64,000 nucleotides of DNA from Solirubrobacteraceae bacterium (GCA_016463765.1 JAEMQS010000004.1:1-64000), one strand, 5' to 3'. Positions 42,341 through 50,685 are shown, counted from the first letter of the stretch. The notes: a model not told the origin generated them from the sequence alone. Translations and numbers: made by a program.

Positions 42341-42966
42341 CGGCCGGCCCCCGCGCGCTCGCGGTCGATCACGGTGCCGCAAGGGAGCGTGACGAGGCGG
42401 TAGACGCGGTGCCCCTCACGTGCACCGAAATCGTCGATCACCCAGCCCTCGTGCCGAAGGGTCTGGACCATCTCGGCGACCGGCGGATCTCCTGGGCGCC
42501 AGCCGAACGGCGTGGTCATGCCCTGGGCGTCTCCGAGCGGAAACGCCGCGTGTCGGATCAGCCCGAGGCGAACGAACGGCAGCAGGTGGCGCCGTCGCTC
42601 GTCTGGGTGGGCTGGTGAGTCATCGTCGGAACTGGGGCCGGCGCGCGTGGCGCCGGTTCCCCGACGCGATGCGGGGCGTCCGCCTCTCGGGCCTCGACGC
42701 GGCCGGCCGCCGCCGTGCTGCTTGCGCGGACGGTAGCCACAGAGCTTGGTGACCGTGCGCATCTCGGCGACCCGCCAGGCGACAGTCAACGGCTGCTTCG
42801 GGGAGCGCCGGCCGGAGGCGTCTCGCACGGTGAATCGTCCGGTCGGCGTGACGTCGACCGTGGCTGCGGTGGTCGTTCCGAGGGAGCGGCGCGCGAGTTC
42901 CTGCGGCGTCGGCTCGTCGGGGTGCGGCTCGTAGAGCGACCGATCGCTCTGGGAAGGCTGCTTCAT
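42337..42966 (-). CDS. Element protein of unknown function, first gene of the coupled chain
   Basis: 209 residues: acidic, Pro-rich N-terminus (YEPHPDEPTPQELARRS), a basic low-complexity middle with RKQHGGGRPRRGPRGGRP, and a C-terminal segment PPVAEMVQTLRHEGWVIDDFG resembling the end of the downstream winged helix. Start ATG 42966 has GGAGG. The basic core suggests nucleic-acid binding. It opens a four-gene chain joined by ATGA overlaps. Confidence 0.6.
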   Translation of the reverse strand: MKQPSQSDRSLYEPHPDEPTPQELARRSLGTTTAATVDVTPTGRFTVRDASGRRSPKQPLTVAWRVAEMRTVTKLCGYRPRKQHGGGRPRRGPRGGRPASRRGTGATRAGPSSDDDSPAHPDERRRHLLPFVRLGLIRHAAFPLGDAQGMTTPFGWRPGDPPVAEMVQTLRHEGWVIDDFGAREGHRVYRLVTLPCGTVIDRERAGAGR

Positions 42967-43001
42967 GTCGTCCTCCGTGTCCTGCTCTTTGCTTGTCGAC
43001 G

Positions 43002-43007
43002 AAGCTA
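43002..43007 (-). promoter_or_regulatory. -10 box for the coupled chain of element A
   Basis: TAGCTT on the minus strand; the predicted leader of about 29 nt contains GGAGGAC before ATG 42966. Weak -35 candidates only. Confidence 0.35.
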
Positions 43008-43058
43008 ACTCGCCACCCGGACATTCAGTCAGGGACTGTGAACCAAAGTGCAGAAGCG

Positions 43059-43098
43059 CCGACGCCCGGCGCAACCGCATGGGTTGGCCGGGCGTCGG
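43059..43098. repeat. Long near-perfect hairpin between divergent element genes
   Basis: 12-bp arms (43059-43070 and 43087-43098) continue inward as CAACC/GGTTG around loop GCATG with one bulged G, giving a 17-bp stem. No gene ends here, so it is not an ordinary terminator. ACTGTG at 43035-43040 and CACAGT at 43139-43144 form an outer inverted pair around it. Confidence 0.55.
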
Positions 43099-43173
43099 TC
43101 GCAGCAAAGTCGATCGGAGGTCGACGTGCGCAGTCTTACACAGTTGCGTGACGCTACGCAGGTCTCGGGCATC

Positions 43174-43179
43174 TATGGT
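43174..43179 (+). promoter_or_regulatory. -10 box, leaderless gene at 43186
   Basis: TATGGT ends 6 nt before ATG 43186. Confidence 0.55.
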
Positions 43180-43185
43180 CGGGCC

Positions 43186-43539
43186 ATGCTGCGTGGTCTG
43201 CTCAAGGAGCATCCCGTGATGACGCTCGTACTCGCCGTGGCTCTCGTCGGCTCGGGCGCATGGCTCTACGGCGAACTTCGGGATCGCGAGCTGATCGATC
43301 GCTACTGCCGCTACGGAAGCGTCAGTGCCGCGCAGCTCGAGACGTGTCGTGAGCACGTACGCGCTGACGAGATCCGCGAGCGCGGCACCGTCGCCGCACG
43401 GTACGCCCGCGACGAGATCGACACCTGCGGTTCGCGCGCAGGTCGCTTCTGCGAGGGCCAGCGCGTCGGTACTCGATCCAGCCCCAGCAACGAGAGCGGG
43501 ATCTTCTCTGACGACAGCGGGGTGTTCGCCGACCCGTAG
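43186..43539 (+). CDS. Single-pass membrane protein with Cys residues and GIF/GVF tail
   Basis: 117 residues: one membrane helix (about 11-29), a charged helical part with several Cys (RYCRYGS, ETCREH, DTCGSR, RFCEGQ) and the C-terminus SGIFSDDSGVFADP. The G-I/V-F repeats also end the 1541-residue protein encoded next door on the other strand. Leaderless start. Function unknown; the Cys may form disulfides outside the cell. Confidence 0.65.
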   Translation: MLRGLLKEHPVMTLVLAVALVGSGAWLYGELRDRELIDRYCRYGSVSAAQLETCREHVRADEIRERGTVAARYARDEIDTCGSRAGRFCEGQRVGTRSSPSNESGIFSDDSGVFADP

Positions 43540-43607
43540 CGAGGCCGTGTACGCCCTCAGTACGCCCGCTGCGGCCGAACCGTGCCCACGGGGAGGTCGC
43601 GCCCGCG

Positions 43608-43931
43608 CTAAGCGGGAGAGGGCGCGCAGCGGCGGCCGAGCTGCCAGCCTGCGAGAAGGCACTGCAAGAGCAGCGGTGTGACCTCGTCAAGGAACTCGAT
43701 GCGAGCGTCTCCCAGGCGGCCGAGGTCCAGGAAGCTCTCGGCGCGGAGGTTGTCCGCGAGCGTTGCGACCGCGATGGCCAGGAAGTCGCCGTCGACCCCG
43801 ATGCGCGAAGCGGCCCGATGTACCCCGTCGAGCGGGATGCTGCCGGCACCGGAGTCCGACCACTCCTCCAGCAGCGCGGTGGCTTCGTCGAAGGCCCTCC
43901 ACACGTCGTCCATCCGCAGTTCTGCTGCCAT
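43608..43931 (-). CDS. Hypothetical protein coupled to the giant gene
   Basis: 107 residues, mostly helical and acidic, no recognised motif. Its ATG overlaps the stop of the 1541-residue gene (ATGA), so the two are made together; it may be a chaperone or partner of that protein. Confidence 0.65.
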   Translation of the reverse strand: MAAELRMDDVWRAFDEATALLEEWSDSGAGSIPLDGVHRAASRIGVDGDFLAIAVATLADNLRAESFLDLGRLGDARIEFLDEVTPLLLQCLLAGWQLGRRCAPSPA

Positions 43932-46900
43932 CAGTCGAACACCCCTCCGCCGGTCGTTGAGCTTCCCGATTGCGCACTCGTCGTGCCGAAGATCCCGTCG
44001 CCACCGCCGCCACCGAAGACGCCTCCACGCGCGCTCGCCGACCGAGGCCGCCGCCGACGTCCGCGTCGAAGCCCTGCGCGAGTCTCGATCCGGGCGATCT
44101 GTGCACGCAGGCGGTCGCCCTCGGCGGTGCCGCCCTCACCGCGGGATTGCAGCGCCCGCAATGCGACCTTGGCCGCATCGAGCTCCGGGTAGTCGGTGAC
44201 CTGCTGGACGCGAGCCATCGACTGAGAGTCGGTGAGTCGCAGCGGCGTGGTCAGCGCGTGGGCGAACCGGCCCGCGGAACCATCGGGGCGGCCGTCCTGG
44301 AAGCGATCGACGCGCGCACGCTCGGCCCGCGAGATGGGGCGCAGGGGACGGTCGCCGAGAAGCGGGAGGCTGTCGCTGCCCTGCATTTCCGGGCCGCTGA
44401 GGGCGTCGTCCGCGGCACGGAGGGCGGGGCTGAGCCGCAGCGTGTCTCGCGTGACGATGCGGGCGCCCTCGTCGAGCCCGATCTGCGGGTCGGCGCCGAA
44501 CGCGGTGAACACGCCGTTGGTGTTGAGCTTCGCACCGCGCTCCGTCTCCCCGAGCAGCGTCGTCAGCAGTGAGCCAAGGATCGGACTCAGCAGGCCGAGG
44601 CTGCCCGAGCGCGGATCGCTGAACAGGTCGAAGATCGGCGAGGTCAGCGGCGACGCCCTGCCGACGTCGAAGTACCCGAGCTGACCGTCGCGCTCGAAGT
44701 AGACGCGGCCGCCGAACTGGCTCAGCAGCTCGCGCCGGATCGCCCGCTCGACCTCGTCGCGGGTGTAGCCACTGCGGTTCTCCTTGAGGAACCGTGAGGA
44801 CAGCAGGTCGACGACCTCGTCGTTCTGCATCTGCGCGACCTGGCGGACGATGTTGGCGGCCACCGGGTGCTTGACGGGGAGCGTGTATAGCGCGAGCTTC
44901 GTCGCGAAGCGCATGAAGCCGTAGAACAGGAGGAACGAGCGCCCCAGCCGACGCTCGGTGACCGTGTAGCGCGTCCAGTTGCCGAGCATGTCGTCGACGT
45001 GCTCCGCGTATCGCGCGATCTGCGGCTCGAGCTCGCGCAGCCGTGCGCGCTTGGCGTCACCGGCCGGCATCGCCAGAGCGTCGGCCAACTCTTGGGCCTC
45101 GGCGACCGCACCGTTGAACGGCCGGTGAAGGTCGCGCTCCAGGCGGCCGAAGAACGCGTTGCGACGGAAGTAGTCGTTCTGGCGCTGGTCCAGCTTGCGG
45201 TTCCAGGTCAGCGGGTTCAGGCGGCTCTCGCGCGCCCCGTTGACGGCATCGCTGTCGACGAACGACTGGTAGAAGCCGGCGAGCTTGTTGTCCGTCGCCG
45301 CGCCGAAGTGCGGTGAACGCGTGAGGTCGCTGAGCGGCGCGCTGCCGAGGAACTCGTCGACCATCGCGAGCGTCTCGGCGTCCGCGCCTTCGGCCTCGAT
45401 CTTCTTGCGCCAGCGCCGGTAGGGAGCGGTGGCGACGCGGCCCCTGGAGCCCGGCAGGCTGAGCACCACGTTCGAGGCGACCTGGATCGGGACGAAGACC
45501 GGCGACGTGTTGAGGATCGCCGCGGACGTGATGCCCTGAGCCTTCTGTAGTCCGCGACGCAGCGCACTGCCGGGGGTCGTCGCGGCACGCAACTCGTCGC
45601 TCACCGCGCGCGGGACGACTACGAACGTGGGACCGCCCTGGACGAACACGCTCGGAGTCCCATCGAGGGTCACGGTCGCGCGCTGGAGCGCCTCATGAAT
45701 CGCCGGATCGTCGACGCCTCCCTCGCCAGCGCGTGCCGACTGAGCGTCTCGGTCGGGTGCTGCGCGGCGGATGATGTTGAGGTCAACGACGTGCCAGTCG
45801 TCCGGGTTCAGCCCCTCGCGGTTGATGTAGTCGTGGGCCTGCCGGAGCGTGAGGCCGCGCGCGTCGGCCGGGCTCGACGACTCCAGGATGTCGGTGACCG
45901 TGTTCCAGTTCACCGTGCGCTTGATCGTGCGGAGCAGGCCGCCGTCGTAGGCCCCGGGCGTGGTGTCGTAGCGGCCCTCGTCGAACAGTCGGTAGCGAGT
46001 GGCTTTCGGGCCGGCGATCGCCCGGCTTCCGCCAGGGGCGTGGTCGCTGTGCCGCTCGCGGCCTGAGGGTCGGTGCTCGACGTAGACCGGGGTCTGTAGG
46101 CCAAGGCGCGCGGCTGCGTCCTGGGTGCGCTGAAGGAACGCCTCCCCGGCCTCGGTGGCGAGCCGGTCTGCTTCGGCCTCGGTGATGTCCCCGTCTGCGG
46201 TTCGCGCCTCAATGCGAGCGATGTCCTGCTCGAAGCGGCGATGCTCTCCGAGGGTGCGCCCAACCGGCATCCAGCGGCGCATCTCGGCTCGATGGCCGCC
46301 GAGCCCCGTCTCATCGCCGTCGAGGATGCGGGCGTCGCGCGCGACCTGCTTGTCGGCGAAGTCACTGACCGCCCCGAGGGCCTGCATCAGCGTGTCGTCG
46401 TCGTGGGCGAGGATGCGGTCGAGACGTGCCAGCTCGTCGGCGTCGCGTCCCGGCGTCTGGCCCTTGCCGCGGTCACGTCGCGCGGTCGCCTTCTGGGTCT
46501 CGTGGGTCGCCTCGGCCTCGCGCAGGCGAGCCGCGGTCGCCTTGACCCTGCGCTGGGCGCTGGCCAGCGCCTCGGCGGCGTCGCTGGCGCCCTTCGCGCC
46601 CGCTGCGTACGCGCCTTCCGTGCGTGCTCGCGCGTTGCCCGCCCGCTGCGCGTCGCGTTCGGCAGCCACGCCGCCGACGTTGCGCGACAGCACTTCAGCG
46701 CGGCCCTGGGCGACATCGACCGCGGTGCGCTTCTGCTTCAGGTCGCGACGCGCGGCGTTGTGGCGCCGTCGGGCCTGAGCAACGGTCTTCGCGCTGCCCT
46801 GTACGTCGCTGCCCTCCGGCAACCGGTTGACCTCCACCTGGTCGCGGCGAAGCTGCAACACCTCGCGAGTCGTCGCGACATCGCGGGAGGTCAGCGCCTG

Positions 46901-48556
46901 GAGCGCCAGCGACTCCAGGTCGGTCGCGAGGCGGTTGCGGGCGGCCTTCTTGGTCGCCGGGATCGCCAGGACGTTCCCGCCGCCGGCCGCGCGCAGCATC
47001 TCCCGCCTTTCGGCGCGGACGCCATCGCGCCCGCGGACTTCCGCGTCCTGAAGCCCGCGAAGGCGCGTCAGGCCGCGGGATGTTCGATCGGCTGTCGCCT
47101 TGCGTTGGTCGCGGGACTGGAGACGAAGCGACGCCTTCACGACCTCGCCATCGCCTGGGGCAAGCCCGGACATCCCAACGTCGCTACCGGCCCGACGACG
47201 GGCGACACGCTCCCGGCGAGCATCGACCTGGCGTTGACCAGCGGCGACGAGCAGGTTTCCGCTCACGCGCTGATCGCGGACCTGCGTCGGCCCTGCGCCC
47301 AGGCGCAGCACGGGGCGGGGCGCGTTCATCACGCCCGCGCCCGCAGGTGTCGCCGCCTTGACCCCGGCGCCGAGCAGACGCCCGACTCCCGCGCCGAGGG
47401 TCGCGGCATCCAAGCCGACCTGAAGCCCGGCGCCCTCCTCGCGCACCTGGCGGCGGAACTCCCCGGCATCGCCGCGCATGAGTGGGGAGTACAGCCGTGA
47501 GTACGAGTCCTTCGTGTCTTCCCACGCACCCGCCGGATCGGTGACTGCGTCGATCGCTCCCGGGATGAAGCCCAGAGCCGTTGCAGCCGCGGCCTTGGCC
47601 GTTGACTCCGTCGTTGCGCCGGGAGCTTCGACGAACGCACGCCCCGTATGAACTGGGGCGGTCGCCAGGCGAGCCCACTTGCGCGCGCTGCCGCCGTGGC
47701 CGGAGAAGACCGAGTCGGCCGCCGACGCCGCGGCCCGCTCGATGGGGAGGGTGACGCCCATCGCGCGAACCTCGAGCTTCGGATCAGCCTCGGAGGCCCG
47801 CGGCCGGGAGTCCAGGAGGTTCTTCTCCTGCGCGTCGTACAGCCCGATCTTCTCGCTCCGCGAGTAGGGCCTCCCGTCCTCGCGCGAGACGAGCGAGCCT
47901 TCCACGGCCTGCGCCTTCGCCGTGTCCACCGCGCCCGCGAGCTTGTTCAGCGCGCGACGGGTGTCGCGGTCGCCGAGACGACGCAGCCCCGACTCCGTGT
48001 TCGACGGGTCGAGCTCGCGCTGAAGGGCGAGCTGCGTGCGCCCACCAGAACCACGCCGATCGCGGATGCCCTTCTGCACCGCGTCGGTCGTCATGTCGAT
48101 GATCGTCTGGCGCTGGCGCGGCGTGTACCCGTCCTTCAGCACCGGCAGCCGCGGCAGCCTGACCTTCGGCCCTGCCTTCTCCGCGGCCTTCCTGGTCTTC
48201 GCGCGCGCCCTACGCCGCGGCTTGGAGAAGTCGGCCTTCTGGAGCGGCCCGTTGCCGAGCGCCGGGGAGACGGGCGGCTTCGGTGCGGGACGCGACGGTG
48301 CGCGGCGCCGCGGCCGGCGGCGCGGTGTCGGAGGCCCGGCCTTCGGGCTACCGGGCGCTCCAGCAGGCGCGCGCTTGCCGACCCCGGCGACGGCCTGGCC
48401 GACGCTGCTCTTCGACTTGGCCTTTCGACGACGACGGGATCGCCGTCCCGAATCGGACGGTGAGTCACCGCGTGGGCCGCTTGGAAGGGTGTACGCCACG
48501 AGTCCAGATTGGACGTCCTGCCGGTCGTACCGCAGGCCCCTCTCGACACCGTGCAC
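43931..48556 (-). CDS. 1541-residue polyvalent or virion-type protein
   Basis: One third of the element. Residues 35-130 are very basic and Pro/Arg-rich. About 520-760 are long charged helices. From about 980 on come SVFVQGGPTFVVVP, TSPVFVPIQVASNVVLSLPG and RYTVTERRLGRSFLLFYGFM with hydrophobic stretches, an order that recalls the membrane-associated domain (LPD38-like) of phage polyvalent and ejected proteins. It ends in a Gly-rich tail with GVF, GIF, GVF. GTG start is uncertain; a 17-bp palindrome covers it. No capsid or terminase genes are present. Confidence 0.75.
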   Translation of the reverse strand: MHGVERGLRYDRQDVQSGLVAYTLPSGPRGDSPSDSGRRSRRRRKAKSKSSVGQAVAGVGKRAPAGAPGSPKAGPPTPRRRPRRRAPSRPAPKPPVSPALGNGPLQKADFSKPRRRARAKTRKAAEKAGPKVRLPRLPVLKDGYTPRQRQTIIDMTTDAVQKGIRDRRGSGGRTQLALQRELDPSNTESGLRRLGDRDTRRALNKLAGAVDTAKAQAVEGSLVSREDGRPYSRSEKIGLYDAQEKNLLDSRPRASEADPKLEVRAMGVTLPIERAAASAADSVFSGHGGSARKWARLATAPVHTGRAFVEAPGATTESTAKAAAATALGFIPGAIDAVTDPAGAWEDTKDSYSRLYSPLMRGDAGEFRRQVREEGAGLQVGLDAATLGAGVGRLLGAGVKAATPAGAGVMNAPRPVLRLGAGPTQVRDQRVSGNLLVAAGQRQVDARRERVARRRAGSDVGMSGLAPGDGEVVKASLRLQSRDQRKATADRTSRGLTRLRGLQDAEVRGRDGVRAERREMLRAAGGGNVLAIPATKKAARNRLATDLESLALQALTSRDVATTREVLQLRRDQVEVNRLPEGSDVQGSAKTVAQARRRHNAARRDLKQKRTAVDVAQGRAEVLSRNVGGVAAERDAQRAGNARARTEGAYAAGAKGASDAAEALASAQRRVKATAARLREAEATHETQKATARRDRGKGQTPGRDADELARLDRILAHDDDTLMQALGAVSDFADKQVARDARILDGDETGLGGHRAEMRRWMPVGRTLGEHRRFEQDIARIEARTADGDITEAEADRLATEAGEAFLQRTQDAAARLGLQTPVYVEHRPSGRERHSDHAPGGSRAIAGPKATRYRLFDEGRYDTTPGAYDGGLLRTIKRTVNWNTVTDILESSSPADARGLTLRQAHDYINREGLNPDDWHVVDLNIIRRAAPDRDAQSARAGEGGVDDPAIHEALQRATVTLDGTPSVFVQGGPTFVVVPRAVSDELRAATTPGSALRRGLQKAQGITSAAILNTSPVFVPIQVASNVVLSLPGSRGRVATAPYRRWRKKIEAEGADAETLAMVDEFLGSAPLSDLTRSPHFGAATDNKLAGFYQSFVDSDAVNGARESRLNPLTWNRKLDQRQNDYFRRNAFFGRLERDLHRPFNGAVAEAQELADALAMPAGDAKRARLRELEPQIARYAEHVDDMLGNWTRYTVTERRLGRSFLLFYGFMRFATKLALYTLPVKHPVAANIVRQVAQMQNDEVVDLLSSRFLKENRSGYTRDEVERAIRRELLSQFGGRVYFERDGQLGYFDVGRASPLTSPIFDLFSDPRSGSLGLLSPILGSLLTTLLGETERGAKLNTNGVFTAFGADPQIGLDEGARIVTRDTLRLSPALRAADDALSGPEMQGSDSLPLLGDRPLRPISRAERARVDRFQDGRPDGSAGRFAHALTTPLRLTDSQSMARVQQVTDYPELDAAKVALRALQSRGEGGTAEGDRLRAQIARIETRAGLRRGRRRRPRSASARGGVFGGGGGDGIFGTTSAQSGSSTTGGGVFD

Positions 48557-48567
48557 CAGTGGTGCAC
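48551..48567. promoter_or_regulatory. 17-bp palindrome over the start of the giant gene
   Basis: GTGCACCA-G-TGGTGCAC, perfect around the central base, and it includes the predicted GTG start. A dimeric repressor or ribosome-site control is likely. Confidence 0.5.
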
Positions 48568-48589
48568 AGTGATGCGCGAAACCGCCTGC

Positions 48590-49036
48590 TCAGTCGTCGC
48601 GAAGGCCGACGACGAGCGCGTGCAACTCCATCTCGGTCATGTCCCCGTCGTCGTGCTCGCGCGCCACGTGATCCATCGCCCGCTGCACCGTTGGGAACGT
48701 CTCCCCGCACCCCAAGCACCCAGTCGGCGACGGCAACTGCGCAACGCGCTCGCGCTCTGCCCGGTCAGCTTGCGCAGCACCGTCGGAGTCGCCCCGCGCG
48801 CGTAGGAGATCGGCGTGACTGCCTCGCCGAGCCAGGACGCTCATGGCCACCTGCCAGCCGCTCCACGCGACAACGAGGACGACCGCCCATCCGCCGAGAA
48901 CCATCGCTGGGCCACCGTTGGCCTCCAGGGCCGTCCCGTCGAACACCAGCAGAATCCCAGCAATCACGAGGGCAACGACCGCAAGGCCGCCGAACCCGAG
49001 GCACACACGCGCCACCTGCGTAGCCAACCAGACCAT
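48590..49036 (-). CDS. Membrane protein with C-terminal C2H2-type zinc finger
   Basis: 148 residues: two membrane helices (about 10-30 and 45-65), a charged linker, and CLGCGETFPTVQRAMDHVAREH, a Cys2-His2 finger. A membrane-tethered finger could bind DNA or the giant protein made next. ATG 49036 is set by TACGGT 6 nt upstream. Confidence 0.7.
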   Translation of the reverse strand: MVWLATQVARVCLGFGGLAVVALVIAGILLVFDGTALEANGGPAMVLGGWAVVLVVAWSGWQVAMSVLARRGSHADLLRARGDSDGAAQADRAERERVAQLPSPTGCLGCGETFPTVQRAMDHVAREHDDGDMTEMELHALVVGLRDD

Positions 49037-49042
49037 TGCGCG

Positions 49043-49048
49043 ACCGTA
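49043..49048 (-). promoter_or_regulatory. -10 box, leaderless zinc-finger gene
   Basis: TACGGT on the minus strand ends 6 nt before ATG 49036. It should drive the zinc-finger, giant and 107-residue genes. The divergent promoter at 49489 has the same hexamer. Confidence 0.55.
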
Positions 49049-49237
49049 CCTGACCGATAACGAGCGCGCGATGCGGCGGGCCACATACGGGACTCCGGCG
49101 GCCGTTCATGAAACCAGAAGGCGGTGCATTGTGGGGTGGTCGCGAACGGCCACGGAGGGGACAGAGACTCCAGGGACCGACCTCCAGCTTCGCCGCCCCC
49201 CAGGGGGGGTCTGTGCCTCTGCCTCGTGCCTGTTTCA

Positions 49238-49351
49238 CCGGGCATGCCCGGCGCGGCACCGCCCCCGATCGGTGGGCGGGCGAAGCACGCGCGCTGAGCT
49301 CAGCCGAACGCTTCACACATGTTGGGTGGCACAGGTCGATCGACCTGTGCC
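49238..49351. repeat. Cluster of three perfect palindromes in a 440-bp gene-free stretch
   Basis: The stretch 49049-49488 has no gene. It holds CCGGGCATGCCCGG (49238-49251), GCTGAGCTCAGC (49293-49304) and a 24-bp palindrome at 49328-49351 with half-site GGCACAGGTCGA. Candidates are a replication origin, a partition or conjugation site, or a master-regulator operator between divergent promoters. Confidence 0.6.
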
Positions 49352-49488
49352 GGGATCGGTGCCGTTCATCGTGCGCAAGGGGCGCGCTCGAGCCTGCGCG
49401 CATGCAGCGAGGGTGGCCGGCGACCGAACGCTTGCGCGTCGTGCCGAGGTCGCCATGCATGCGCCTAATGCACAGCAGAACTAGACCA

Positions 49489-49518
49489 TTGACAAGCCGC
49501 AATCGGCTCGTCTACGGT
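49489..49518 (+). promoter_or_regulatory. Strong sigma-70 promoter of element A
   Basis: TTGACA (49489-49494), 18-nt spacer, TACGGT (49513-49518). The leader of about 63 nt folds into GCCCCGG/CCGGGGC (49533-49561) before the GAGG ribosome site of the gene at 49588. Confidence 0.7.
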
Positions 49519-49587
49519 CGAAGACGTAAGAAGCCCCGGCACGGCTGCAACCGCCCGGGGCATGACACCAACGAATTGAGGTCGTTG

Positions 49588-49824
49588 ATGCACTCCGAAG
49601 GTACCGACCTACTGGCCCACGCGCTAGCCGATCTGCTCGACGACATGCGCCGCTGTGCCGACCTACTCGACGACATCGGCGACCCTCACGGCGTCGGCGA
49701 CACGCTCGCGGAGATCGCAGAGGAGATCGGCGAGGAGATCGCCGACGACATCCTGATCGCCGACTTCCACGCGTTCCTCGCCGACGTCTCGCCCGACGAC
49801 TTCCGCATCGCCGATGGCGAGTGA
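49588..49824 (+). CDS. Small acidic element protein
   Basis: 78 residues, strongly acidic (LAEIAEEIGEEIADDILIADFH), helical. It has the size and charge of DNA-mimic anti-restriction or anti-repressor proteins, but no motif proves it. Driven by the best promoter of the element and overlapped by the next gene. Confidence 0.65.
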   Translation: MHSEGTDLLAHALADLLDDMRRCADLLDDIGDPHGVGDTLAEIAEEIGEEIADDILIADFHAFLADVSPDDFRIADGE

Positions 49825-50008
49825 GCGGCCGTCACCCGATCGCGTAGCGCGAACCCCGGGTGACCGGCTCGTCTACAGCCAGACCGTCGAGGACCGCATG
49901 CTGGCCGCGGCCCTGGCCGTCCTCCAGCGCCGCCACCCGGGATCGCACTTCGAGGTCGTGCCCAAGGTCGGCGACGGCCGCAGCGTCATGACGGACACCC
50001 AGGCTTGA
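49814..50008 (+). CDS. 64-residue element protein
   Basis: ATG lies 11 nt inside the previous gene. Sequence has HPGSHFEVVPKVGDGRSVMT and no known family. Followed by a strong terminator, so the pair forms a short early transcript. Confidence 0.6.
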   Translation: MASERPSPDRVARTPGDRLVYSQTVEDRMLAAALAVLQRRHPGSHFEVVPKVGDGRSVMTDTQA

Positions 50009-50026
50009 TCGGAGAAGGCAGAAGCA

Positions 50027-50064
50027 CCAGAGCCGCCGCGGCATAGGCCCCGCGGCGGCTCTGG
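50027..50064 (+). terminator. Terminator after the two-gene early transcript
   Basis: Perfect 15-bp stem (50027-50041 and 50050-50064) with 8-nt loop, 19 nt after the stop. Confidence 0.75.
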
Positions 50065-50185
50065 CAGGTCTCGACGTGGCGGAACGGGCACCAGCGGAAC
50101 CGCCGGTGCCCAACCGCGCCGACCCGATGCACGCCACGCCGCGCGAACACGAGCGATTCGCGCGCTCTGACCGCTTGCTGCGCTC

Positions 50186-50464
50186 TCAGGACGTCGCGTG
50201 CCGGCGACGCACCGCCGGCCAGTCTGCGGCCGCAAGCGCCGTGGCGAAGACGAGCGGTCCCGACCACTGTCCGCCCCTCGGCGCCACGATGCCCCGCGCG
50301 TTCAGGTCGGCGGCCACCGCCCGAGTCGACGCGCCGGCCAGGAGCGACGTTGCGATGCCGACTGCCGTAGGCGACCGCTCGAGCCGCGGACCGGGCCGCT
50401 CGCTCTCCCGGACGCCGAGTGCATCCCAGACCGCGCACATTCGGTTGGCGGCCTGGTCGCTCAC
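50186..50464 (-). CDS. Small protein with serine-recombinase-like DNA-binding segment
   Basis: 92 residues. STRAVAADLNARGIVAPRGG followed by QWSGPLV matches the recombinase-domain pattern (Ala-x-x-Leu-Asn-x-x-Gly-Ile then Gly and Trp) of large serine recombinases; the catalytic domain is absent. GTG start overlaps the previous stop (GTGA). Either a fragment of a recombinase or a small DNA-binding protein. Confidence 0.5.
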   Translation of the reverse strand: MSDQAANRMCAVWDALGVRESERPGPRLERSPTAVGIATSLLAGASTRAVAADLNARGIVAPRGGQWSGPLVFATALAAADWPAVRRRHATS

Positions 50465-50685
50465 GATGCCAGGGCCGTGACGCGTCGATCGCCGGACAGC
50501 AGGCCGACCTTGACCCCACGGATGAACGACGCGAACAGCTCCTCACGCCGGAGGTCCGCCGGGCTGTAGCCGCCACGGTCGAAGTAGTCGCCCTCCAGCA
50601 TGTCCAGCCACGAATCGCAGACGTCGGCCAGCTCGTCGGGCGGGATCTCCGCAAGCTCGTGGATCGCGTCAACGAGGGATTGCAC
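50461..50685 (-). CDS. Hypothetical acidic protein coupled to the recombinase-like gene
   Basis: 74 residues, GTG start, acidic and helical (IPPDELADVCDSWLDMLEGD), then RGGYSPADLRREELFASFIRGV. No family known. Stop overlaps the next start as GTGA. Confidence 0.5.
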   Translation of the reverse strand: MQSLVDAIHELAEIPPDELADVCDSWLDMLEGDYFDRGGYSPADLRREELFASFIRGVKVGLLSGDRRVTALAS

